Positions 1 through 5,695 of a stretch of 7,161 nucleotides of DNA are shown here, piece by piece. The stretch comes from an uncultured Alphaproteobacteria bacterium. GTDB taxonomy: Bacteria; Pseudomonadota; Alphaproteobacteria; Sphingomonadales; Sphingomonadaceae. The translations under genes were made by a program, and so were the position numbers. The stretch lies in NCBI GenBank assembly GCA_903939555.1, contig CAJAHV010000321.1:1-7161 (forward strand), in the 5' to 3' direction. Numbering within the stretch: position 1 is the first letter of the stretch; each line of letters opens with the position of its first letter. Under the pieces are notes generated by a model. The model ran no database searches and was not told where the DNA came from. It worked only from the letters and a program-made list of their open reading frames with translations.

Positions 1-1597
1 AAATGTCACCGCCAATATCCGCCATGTCACCGGCCTGTCGCTGGCGTTGCCCGCTGGCGCGCCCGATGTCGCCGAGGTGCGCGGCGAGGTCTATATGCGC
101 AAGGCGGAGTTCCTCGCGCTCAACCAGCGTCAGGCAGCGGCCGGGGACAAACAGTTCGCCAACCCGCGCAACGCCGCCGCCGGCTCGCTGCGTCAGCTCG
201 ATGCGAGCATCACAGCGGCGCGGCCCCTGGCCTTCATCGCCCATGGCTGGGGCGAATTGAGCCGTGTGCCCGGCGCCACCCAGACCGCGGTGATGGCCGC
301 CATCCACGACTGGGGCTTCGATATTGGCACGCTGCGCCGGTCTTGCGCCGATATCGAGGCAGCGCTGGACTTCACCCGCAGCATCGAAGCCCGGCGCGCC
401 GATCTGCCCTTCGATATCGATGGTGTCGTCTACAAGGTCGAGCGGCTCGATTGGCAGGCACGGCTGGGGCAGGTGTCGCGCAGCCCGCGCTGGGCGACGG
501 CGCACAAGTTTGCCGCCGAACAGGCCGAAACCACCTTGCTCGCCATCGATATCCAGGTCGGCCGCACCGGCGCGCTGACGCCGGTGGCGCGGCTGGCGCC
601 GGTGACCGTGGGCGGCGTCGTGGTCACCAATGCGACGCTGCACAATGCCGACGAGATTGCCCGGCTCGATGTGCGGGTCGGCGACCGGGTGCGGGTCCAG
701 CGCGCCGGTGATGTGATCCCGCAGATTTTGGGCGTGGTTGCGGGGGCAGGGGCGCGCAGCCTGCCCTTTGTTTTTCCCGACGCCTGCCCGGTGTGCGGCA
801 GCCATGCCGTGCGCGAAGCCGGCGAGGTGGTGACGCGCTGCACCGGCGGGCTGACCTGCGCGGCGCAGCGCAACGAACGCCTGCGGCATTTCGTGTCGCG
901 GCTGGCCTTTGATATCGAAGGGCTGGGCAGCGAACGCATCGAACAATTCGCCGCCGCCGGGTTGATCGCGACGCCGGCCGATATCTTCCGGCTGACGCGC
1001 GAACAGTTGCTGGCGCTGCCGGGCTTCAAGGAAAAATCCGCCGACAATCTGATCGCTGCCATCGCCGCGCGGCGCATGGTGGGGCTGGATCGCTTTCTTT
1101 ATGCGCTGGGCATTCGTCATGTCGGCGAAACGACGGCGCGTGATCTGGCGCGGGCGCTGGGATCGGCCGAGGCCGTGCGCGACGTGGCGCTGGCGGCGGC
1201 AGACGATGCCGAAGCGCGTGGCCGGCTGACCGATATCGGCGGTGTCGGCACTGTGGTGGCGCAGGCGCTCATCGATTTCTTCGGCGAACCCCACAATTTG
1301 GCAACTTTTGCCGACCTGCTCGGCCTTGTCTCCCCGGCGCCGCTGGCGGCAGCGCGGCAGACGGCGCTGACCGGGCAAACGGTGGTGTTCACCGGATCGC
1401 TGGCGACGCTGACCCGCGACGAAGCGCGGGCGCAGGCCGAAGCGCTGGGCGCCAAAGTGGCGGGGTCGGTTTCGGCGCGGACCAATCTGGTGGTGGCCGG
1501 TGCCGATGCCGGATCGAAACGCGCCAAGGCCGAAGCGCTGGGCGTCAGCGTGATCGACGAGGCCGGCTGGCAGGCGCTGATGGCGGCGGCGCTCTAG
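1..1597 (+). CDS. ligA: NAD-dependent DNA ligase LigA, 5'-truncated by window edge
   Basis: Seals nicks in duplex DNA using NAD+, joining Okazaki fragments and closing repair gaps. The reading frame is open from base 2 to the TAG at 1595-1597 (531 codons). A full LigA has about 670-700 residues, so roughly the first 165-175 are missing, including the KxDG adenylation lysine. Visible in order: the VTANIR segment at the very edge, EVRGEVYM (nucleotidyltransferase motif III), DGVVYKV at 419-439 (motif IV), the HKF motif near 500, an OB-fold with QVGRTGALTPVA, a Cys4 zinc finger with cysteines coded at 785, 794, 839 and 857, helix-hairpin-helix repeats (for example IRHVGETTA and IGGVG), and a C-terminal BRCT domain from about 1367. 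All signatures are intact. The TTG at 47 is internal, not a start, because homology continues upstream to the edge. It converges on the aldo/keto reductase gene. Confidence 0.97.
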   Translation, partial: NVTANIRHVTGLSLALPAGAPDVAEVRGEVYMRKAEFLALNQRQAAAGDKQFANPRNAAAGSLRQLDASITAARPLAFIAHGWGELSRVPGATQTAVMAAIHDWGFDIGTLRRSCADIEAALDFTRSIEARRADLPFDIDGVVYKVERLDWQARLGQVSRSPRWATAHKFAAEQAETTLLAIDIQVGRTGALTPVARLAPVTVGGVVVTNATLHNADEIARLDVRVGDRVRVQRAGDVIPQILGVVAGAGARSLPFVFPDACPVCGSHAVREAGEVVTRCTGGLTCAAQRNERLRHFVSRLAFDIEGLGSERIEQFAAAGLIATPADIFRLTREQLLALPGFKEKSADNLIAAIAARRMVGLDRFLYALGIRHVGETTARDLARALGSAEAVRDVALAAADDAEARGRLTDIGGVGTVVAQALIDFFGEPHNLATFADLLGLVSPAPLAAARQTALTGQTVVFTGSLATLTRDEARAQAEALGAKVAGSVSARTNLVVAGADAGSKRAKAEALGVSVIDEAGWQALMAAAL

Positions 1598-1617
1598 GGT
1601 CAGGATCTGTTATCTGC

Positions 1618-1640
1618 AACCGGCGCTGCGGTCGCCGGTT
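1618..1640. terminator. Hairpin between convergent ligA and aldo/keto reductase genes
   Basis: A perfect 8-bp inverted repeat, AACCGGCG at 1618-1625 and CGCCGGTT at 1633-1640, encloses a 7-base loop. It begins 20 bases after the ligA stop and abuts the stop codon of the opposing gene at 1641. On the + strand it is followed only by a short TTTC; on the - strand no U-run follows. Position and GC-rich stem fit a bidirectional terminator, but the weak U-tract leaves this uncertain. Confidence 0.5.
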
Positions 1641-2645
1641 TCACAAGCGCGTCATCGCCATCGCCGCCTTCGAGCCGTAGCGATCGCCCGCCGTTGTTCC
1701 CGGAGGCAGCGCCGCATCGAGCGCCGCCATGTCGGCCGCGGTCAGCACCAGCGCCACCGCGCCGGCATTGTCATCAAGCGTCACGCGCCGCTTCGACCCC
1801 GGTATCGGCACGATATTCGGCCCCTTGGCGAGCAGCCAGGCCAGCGCGACCTGTGCGGGGGTCGCGCCATGGCGGGTCGCTACATCCTTGACCACCGCGA
1901 CCGCCGCCATGTTGGCGTCGTAGTTCGGCCCCTGATAGCGCGGGTCCTTGCTGCGATAGTCGCTCGCCGGCAGGTCTTCGGCGCGCGGCTGGGTGCCGGT
2001 GAGGAAGCCCCGGCCGAGCGGCGAGAAAGGCACAAACCCGATGTCGAGCGATTGGCACAGCGGCCAGATTTCAGCCTCGACGCCGCGTTCCCACAATGAC
2101 CATTCGCTTTGCAGCGCGCTGATCGGATGGACGGCATGGGCGCGGGCGAGCGTTGCCGGCCCGGCTTCGGACAGGCCGAGAAAGCGCACCTTGCCGGCGG
2201 TGACGAGCGCCGCCATCGCGCCGACAGTGTCCTCGATCGGCACGGTCGGATCGACACGGTGTTGGTAGAACAGGTCGATATGGTCGGTGCCGAGGCGCTT
2301 GAGACTGGCCTCGCAGACGGCGCGGACATTTTCGGGGCGCGAATCGAGGCCGGCGACCTTGCCATCGACAATGCGGAAACCGAATTTGGTGGCGATCACC
2401 GCCTGCTCGCGGCGCCCCTTCAGCGCCCGGCCGAGCAGCTCCTCGTTGATGAAGGGTCCATAGATTTCGGCGGTATCGAAAAAACTCATGCCATGATCGA
2501 GCGCGCGGTCGATGGTCGCCAGCGCTTCGGGCAGATCGACCGCCCCGTACATCGCCGCTGCGCCGGCGGTGCCGGCCATGCCCATGCAGCCAAGCCCGAG
2601 CGCCGAAACAGCAAGACCTTGTGGTCCCAAAGGGCGGCTCTGCAT
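1641..2645 (-). CDS. Aldo/keto reductase, NADPH-dependent oxidoreductase family
   Basis: Predicted soluble NAD(P)H-dependent reductase of carbonyl compounds, 334 residues, a normal length for the (beta/alpha)8 aldo/keto reductases resembling the AKR11/AKR13 (YakC-like) groups. The catalytic tetrad is complete: Asp57 and Tyr62 in FDTAEIYG, Lys87 in IATKFGF and His129 in FYQHRVDP. The N-terminus GLGCMGM, the strand FVPFSPLGRGFLTG and the late cofactor motif IPGSKR are also typical. The substrate cannot be told from sequence. Start choice: the - strand reads GGGGAG, ATG ATC, ATG CAG. The second ATG (2645) has a 6-base spacer from the GGGGAG, whereas the ATG at 2651 directly abuts it. The frame stays open upstream to 2900 but runs antisense into glmM, so that extension is not real. 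It is transcribed divergently from glmM and shows no functional tie to its neighbours. Confidence 0.93.
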   Translation of the reverse strand: MQSRPLGPQGLAVSALGLGCMGMAGTAGAAAMYGAVDLPEALATIDRALDHGMSFFDTAEIYGPFINEELLGRALKGRREQAVIATKFGFRIVDGKVAGLDSRPENVRAVCEASLKRLGTDHIDLFYQHRVDPTVPIEDTVGAMAALVTAGKVRFLGLSEAGPATLARAHAVHPISALQSEWSLWERGVEAEIWPLCQSLDIGFVPFSPLGRGFLTGTQPRAEDLPASDYRSKDPRYQGPNYDANMAAVAVVKDVATRHGATPAQVALAWLLAKGPNIVPIPGSKRRVTLDDNAGAVALVLTAADMAALDAALPPGTTAGDRYGSKAAMAMTRL

Positions 2646-2754
2646 GATCATCTCCCCGATTATGTGGCCAGCGTAACGAGGGGCCTTCGACAAGCCAAGG
2701 CGAGCAGCGTAGAGAAACCCTATCAGGGTAGTTTCACGTAGGGGTCCTGCACGC
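2646..2754. promoter_or_regulatory. Divergent promoter region between aldo/keto reductase gene and glmM
   Basis: These 109 bases separate two divergent start codons, so promoters for both genes should lie here. I see no convincing -35/-10 pair; the best + strand guess, TTCGAC near 2686 with TAGAGA near 2710, is weak. A compact inverted repeat, ACCCT at 2717-2721 and AGGGT at 2725-2729 with spacer ATC, could be an operator or the base of a small leader hairpin. AGGGG at 2740-2744 is a plausible Shine-Dalgarno sequence for glmM, 10 bases before its ATG. Confidence 0.5.
2652..2657 (-). promoter_or_regulatory. Ribosome binding site of the aldo/keto reductase gene
   Basis: The - strand GGGGAG (complement of CTCCCC at 2652-2657) lies 6 bases before the ATG at 2645 and immediately against an in-frame ATG at 2651. 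The spacing favours the inner ATG as the start. Confidence 0.6.
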
Positions 2755-4086
2755 ATGACGCGCAAATATTTCGGTACCGATGGCATTCGCGGCCTGACCA
2801 ATACCGCGCCGATGACTGCTGCCATCGCCATGAAGGTCGGCCAGGCGGCGGGCACCCGCTTCCTGCGCGGCAGCCACAAGCACCGGGTGGTCATCGCCAA
2901 GGATACGCGGCTGTCGGGCTATATGATGGAATCGGCGCTGACCGCAGGCTTCACCTCGGTCGGCATGGACGTCATCCAGGCCGGGCCGATCCCGACGCCG
3001 GCGGTGGCGATGCTGACGCGGTCGCTGCGCGCCGATCTGGGTGTGATGGTGTCGGCCAGCCACAATGGGTTTCAGGACAATGGCATCAAGCTGTTCGGCC
3101 CCGATGGCTACAAGCTGTCGGATGCCGATGAAGCCGAAATCGAAGCGATGATCGACTCCGAAATCGCGCTCGCCGAACCGCGCGCCATCGGCCGGGCCCG
3201 GCGCATCGAGGATGCGCGCGGCCGCTACATCCATTTCGCCAAGGCGACCTTTCCCGAAGACCTGCGGCTCGACGGGGTGAAGGTCGTCGTCGATTGCGCC
3301 CATGGCGCCGCCTATGCCGTCGCCGCCGAGGCGTTGTGGGAACTGGGCGCCGAAGTCGATGCCATCGGGGTCGCCCCCAATGGTTTCAACATCAACGACA
3401 AGATCGGCTCGACCCATCCCAAGGCGCTGCAGTTGCGCGTGCTCGAAACCGGCGCCGATATCGGCATCGCGCTCGATGGCGATGCCGACCGCTTGATCGT
3501 CGTCGATGAAAAGGGCCAGATCATCGATGGCGACCAGATCATGGCGCTGGTCACCGGGCTGGCGCAGGAGCGCGGCACGCTGAAGGGCGGCGGGCTGGTG
3601 GCGACGGTGATGTCCAACCTGGGCCTCGAACGCTGGCTGACCGGCAGGGGCCTCAGCCTGCACCGCGCCGGCGTTGGCGACCGCTATGTGCTCGAGGCGA
3701 TGCGCGCCGGCGGTTTCAATATCGGCGGCGAGCAATCGGGGCATCTCATCCTTGCCGATCATTCGACGACCGGCGATGGCCTGGTGGCGGCGTTGCAGGT
3801 GCTGGCGGCGCTGGTGTCCGGCGGCAAGCCGGCGAGCGAGTTGCTGCATCTGTTCGAGCCGGTGCCGCAGTTGCTCAAATCCGTGCGCTTCACCGGCACA
3901 CCGCTCGCAGATGCGACGGTCAAGGCGGCGATTGCCGCTGGCGAAGCGCGCCTCAACGGCAACGGCCGGCTGCTGATCCGCAAATCGGGAACCGAGCCGG
4001 TGATCAGGGTGATGGCCGAAGGTGACGACAAGCGGTTGGTCAAGGCGGTGGTCGAGGATATCTGCGCGGCGGTGGTGGCCGCGTGA
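2755..4086 (+). CDS. glmM: Phosphoglucosamine mutase GlmM
   Basis: Cytoplasmic enzyme that interconverts glucosamine-6-phosphate and glucosamine-1-phosphate, the step before UDP-N-acetylglucosamine for peptidoglycan and lipopolysaccharide. At 443 residues it matches the usual family length. It begins KYFGTDGIRG, as the family does. The active-site serine that carries the phosphate is Ser102 in VSASHNGFQDNGIK. The metal-binding loop DGDADR gives Asp241, Asp243 and Asp245, the sugar-binding GGEQSGH is at residues 324-330, and the C-terminal phosphate-binding RKSGTEPVIRVM starts at 409. All key residues are present, and FGTDGIRG plus GEQSGH separate it from other phosphohexomutases. The ATG at 2755 is preceded by AGGGG. 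Its stop overlaps the GTG of thiD (GTGA at 4083-4086), so it is the first gene of a coupled glmM-thiD-rnhB unit. Confidence 0.98.
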   Translation: MTRKYFGTDGIRGLTNTAPMTAAIAMKVGQAAGTRFLRGSHKHRVVIAKDTRLSGYMMESALTAGFTSVGMDVIQAGPIPTPAVAMLTRSLRADLGVMVSASHNGFQDNGIKLFGPDGYKLSDADEAEIEAMIDSEIALAEPRAIGRARRIEDARGRYIHFAKATFPEDLRLDGVKVVVDCAHGAAYAVAAEALWELGAEVDAIGVAPNGFNINDKIGSTHPKALQLRVLETGADIGIALDGDADRLIVVDEKGQIIDGDQIMALVTGLAQERGTLKGGGLVATVMSNLGLERWLTGRGLSLHRAGVGDRYVLEAMRAGGFNIGGEQSGHLILADHSTTGDGLVAALQVLAALVSGGKPASELLHLFEPVPQLLKSVRFTGTPLADATVKAAIAAGEARLNGNGRLLIRKSGTEPVIRVMAEGDDKRLVKAVVEDICAAVVAA

Positions 4087-4889
4087 ACACGCCGGCGCCG
4101 GCCCGCATTCCGGCCCGCATTCTCGTCATCGCCGGCTCTGACAGTGGCGGCGGTGCCGGCATCCAGGCCGATATCAAGACGATTACCTGCCTTGGCGGCT
4201 ATGCCATGACGGCGGTGACGGCGGTCACGGTGCAGAACACGCTGGGGGTGAGCGCCATCCATGCCATCCCGCCCGAGATCGTCGCGGCGCAGATCCGCGC
4301 CTGCATCGATGATATCGGCGTCGATGCCATCAAGATCGGCATGCTCGGCAGTGCCGGCGTGATCGAGGCGGTGGCTGATGCGCTGGCGGGCGTGACGGTG
4401 CCGGTCGTGCTCGATCCGGTGATGGTCGCCAAAGGCGGCGCCAGCCTTATTGATTACGACGCTGCCGAGGCGTTGGTGCGGCGCCTGCTGCCGCTGGCGG
4501 CGGTGGTGACGCCCAACACGCCCGAACTGGTCGAACTGACCGATACCGAGATCGAGGATGCCACCGATGCGCTGCTGGCGGCGCAGGAACTGCTTAACGC
4601 CGGGCCGCGCGCCGTTCTCGCCAAGGGCGGCCATCTGCCGGGCGACACGCTGACCGACTGGCTGGTGACACGCGGCGGGCACACGGCCTTCACAGCACCG
4701 CGCGTCGCCAGTCGCCACACGCACGGCACCGGCTGCACGCTCGCATCGGCGCTGGCCTGCGGGCTGGGGCAGGGGCTGGCGCTGGACGCCGCCGTCATCC
4801 GCGCCCGGGCGTTCGTCGCGCAGGGCATCGCGCAAGCGCCGGGGCTGGGCGGTGGCCACGGGCCGCTGGGGTTCTTCCCGCTGGCATGA
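4083..4889 (+). CDS. thiD: Hydroxymethylpyrimidine/phosphomethylpyrimidine kinase ThiD
   Basis: Ribokinase-fold enzyme of thiamine synthesis. It phosphorylates 4-amino-5-hydroxymethyl-2-methylpyrimidine and then its monophosphate to the pyrophosphate, which is joined to the thiazole moiety. At 268 residues it is close to the family norm of about 266. Evidence: IAGSDSGGGAGIQADIKT at residues 17-33, the substrate-side TVQNT at 49-53, LDPVMVAKGG at 110-119, and the anion-hole/catalytic motif HTHGTGCTLASA from residue 212 (Cys218). The GTG start at 4083 overlaps the glmM stop, and its TGA overlaps the rnhB ATG, so translation is probably coupled on both sides. The first dozen residues are a slight Ala/Pro-rich extension relative to the E. 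coli protein, but no better start is visible. No other thiamine gene or THI-box riboswitch is seen nearby, so expression likely follows glmM. Confidence 0.96.
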   Translation: MNTPAPARIPARILVIAGSDSGGGAGIQADIKTITCLGGYAMTAVTAVTVQNTLGVSAIHAIPPEIVAAQIRACIDDIGVDAIKIGMLGSAGVIEAVADALAGVTVPVVLDPVMVAKGGASLIDYDAAEALVRRLLPLAAVVTPNTPELVELTDTEIEDATDALLAAQELLNAGPRAVLAKGGHLPGDTLTDWLVTRGGHTAFTAPRVASRHTHGTGCTLASALACGLGQGLALDAAVIRARAFVAQGIAQAPGLGGGHGPLGFFPLA

Positions 4890-5479
4890 TTTCGTTCGAT
4901 TTCGAGAACCGGCACGCAGGGTTGGTGGCCGGCGTGGACGAGGCCGGGCGCGGGCCCTGGGCCGGGCCGGTGGTGGCAGCGGCGGTGATCCTTGATCGTG
5001 CGCAGTTGCCGCCGGGTTTGAACGACAGCAAGAAACTCAGTGAAGCCGCGCGCGAGCGCCTGTTCGAACCAATCATGGCGAGTAGCCGCCATGGCATCGG
5101 CATGGCCAGCGTGGCGGAGATCGACAGCCTCAACATCCTTTGGGCGACAATGCTGGCGATGGAGCGCGCCGTGGCGGCGCTCGGGGTCGCGCCGGCGCAT
5201 GTGTTGGTCGATGGTAACCGGCTGCCGCGCTGGGGGTATGCCGCGACGGCGATCATCAAGGGCGATGCGCTGTCGTTGTCGATCGCGGCGGCATCGATCC
5301 TCGCCAAAGTGACTCGCGACCGGCTGATGCAGCAGCTCGATGCCGAATGCCCGGGCTATGGTTGGGCGCGCAACAAGGGCTATGGCACTGCTGATCATGC
5401 CCGAGGGCTGGCGACGTTGGGGGTGACGGCGCACCACCGGCGCAGTTATGCGCCGATCCGCAAATACCTCACTGCCTGA
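4886..5479 (+). CDS. rnhB: Ribonuclease HII
   Basis: Cleaves RNA in RNA-DNA hybrids and incises at single ribonucleotides misincorporated in DNA, starting ribonucleotide excision repair. At 197 residues it is almost the same length as E. coli RnhB (198). The four metal-binding acidic residues are present: Asp18 and Glu19 in GVDEAGRGPWAGPVV, Asp109 in VLVDGNRLP, and Asp127 in KGD. Family signatures LNDSKKLS, LNILWATMLAM, AASILAKVTRDRLM and the C-terminal HHRRSYAPI are intact. The ATG at 4886 overlaps the thiD stop (ATGA, 4 bases), and no strong Shine-Dalgarno sequence stands before it, so re-initiation from thiD is likely. It is followed by the 216-bp ccrM leader. From memory, rnhB next to ccrM is a recurrent arrangement in alphaproteobacteria. 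Confidence 0.97.
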   Translation: MISFDFENRHAGLVAGVDEAGRGPWAGPVVAAAVILDRAQLPPGLNDSKKLSEAARERLFEPIMASSRHGIGMASVAEIDSLNILWATMLAMERAVAALGVAPAHVLVDGNRLPRWGYAATAIIKGDALSLSIAAASILAKVTRDRLMQQLDAECPGYGWARNKGYGTADHARGLATLGVTAHHRRSYAPIRKYLTA

Positions 5480-5552
5480 GGCGGCGGCGAATTATGCCGG
5501 GCACTTGAGTCTTTTCGGCAACACGCCAGTGGTAGGGGGTCGGCGCGCGTCG

Positions 5553-5579
5553 CGACTCAACCCCTAGCGGTTCGACTCA
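5553..5579. repeat. Imperfect palindrome flanked by CGACTCA direct repeats
   Basis: CGACTCA occurs at 5553-5559 and again at 5573-5579. Between them lies AACCcCTAGcGGTT at 5559-5572, a 14-bp palindrome with one mismatched pair. The two GACTC sites are placed nearly symmetrically about its centre. This looks like an operator for a dimeric protein, but no known regulator can be named from it. Confidence 0.4.
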
Positions 5580-5587
5580 CACCACAG

Positions 5588-5623
5588 CGAATCGGCACAA
5601 ATTGCTGACTCTGCGCCGATTCG
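5588..5623. repeat. 9-bp inverted repeat containing two GANTC sites
   Basis: CGAATCGGC at 5588-5596 is the exact reverse complement of GCCGATTCG at 5615-5623, with an 18-base spacer that holds a third site, GACTC at 5607-5611. It could be a two-arm protein site or a cruciform/hairpin in the ccrM leader. Confidence 0.45.
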
Positions 5624-5631
5624 TCCGGCCA

Positions 5632-5658
5632 TTGACGGCGATTCGGCGATGACTCATG
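5632..5658 (+). promoter_or_regulatory. Possible ccrM promoter (-35-like element)
   Basis: TTGACGG at 5632-5638 matches the -35 consensus reported for alphaproteobacterial housekeeping promoters (TTGACG). A -10 would fall about 5650-5660, where the bases are GACTCATG and do not match a consensus -10. GANTC sites at 5640 and 5651 would then sit within the promoter, as in GcrA-dependent Caulobacter promoters. Transcription from here would leave a leader shorter than about 40 bases. This is a weak call. Confidence 0.3.
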
Positions 5659-5662
5659 GCGA

Positions 5663-5684
5663 TTCTCGACTGTTTTTTCGAGAA
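5663..5684 (+). promoter_or_regulatory. Leader hairpin overlapping the ccrM ribosome binding site
   Basis: TTCTCGA at 5663-5669 pairs perfectly with TCGAGAA at 5678-5684, leaving an 8-base loop rich in T. The right arm includes the AGAA of AGAAGG (5681-5686), the likely Shine-Dalgarno sequence 9 bases before the GTG at 5696, and the left arm includes the end of the last GANTC site. If the transcript includes this stem, it could limit ribosome access. The T-run is in the loop rather than after the stem, so this is not a terminator for upstream genes. Confidence 0.4.
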
Positions 5685-5695
5685 GGCCAAAGCCT

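Larger units (their letters stand above)
5507..5665. promoter_or_regulatory. Cluster of nine GANTC methylation sites upstream of ccrM
   Basis: Nine GANTC pentamers lie at 5507, 5554, 5574, 5589, 5607, 5618, 5640, 5651 and 5661 (first base of each). On the + strand they read GAGTC once, GACTC four times, GAATC once and GATTC three times. By hand count the rest of the window has only five (2341, 2929, 3154, 5311, 6521). GANTC is the known target of the CcrM family, encoded 31 bases further on, and in Caulobacter the regulator GcrA recognises methylated GANTC. The flanking bases vary, so the sites were not produced by copying one repeat unit. Inferred role: methylation-state-dependent control of ccrM transcription, possibly through a GcrA-type protein. 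No TTAA-N7-TTAA CtrA box is present. Confidence 0.75.

Noticed and set aside
47..1597. TTG at 47 as the start of a short ligase
   Set aside because: LigA homology (VTANIR and following) continues in frame to the window edge, so the gene is cut by the edge rather than short.
2646..2900. Upstream extension of the aldo/keto reductase frame to 2900 on the - strand
   Set aside because: It runs antisense across the glmM start, has no family similarity before MQSRPLG, and the GGGGAG ribosome binding site marks the ATG at 2645.
2734..3849. Long - strand open frame (371 codons) opposite glmM
   Set aside because: Low-complexity His/Arg/Gln/Ala-rich translation, typical of the antisense of a GC-rich gene; glmM on the + strand has all family motifs.
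3759..5437. Overlapping - strand open frames opposite thiD and rnhB
   Set aside because: Arg/Ser/Ala-rich shadow translations with no recognisable domain, antisense to well-supported genes.
5495..5520. Terminator after rnhB (TGCCG at 5495 with CGGCA at 5516)
   Set aside because: Only 5 bp of stem with a 16-base loop and no U-run after it; too weak to call.
5480..5695. CtrA binding site or DnaA boxes in the ccrM leader
   Set aside because: No TTAA occurs in this region, so no TTAA-N7-TTAA motif, and no TTATCCACA-like sequence is present.
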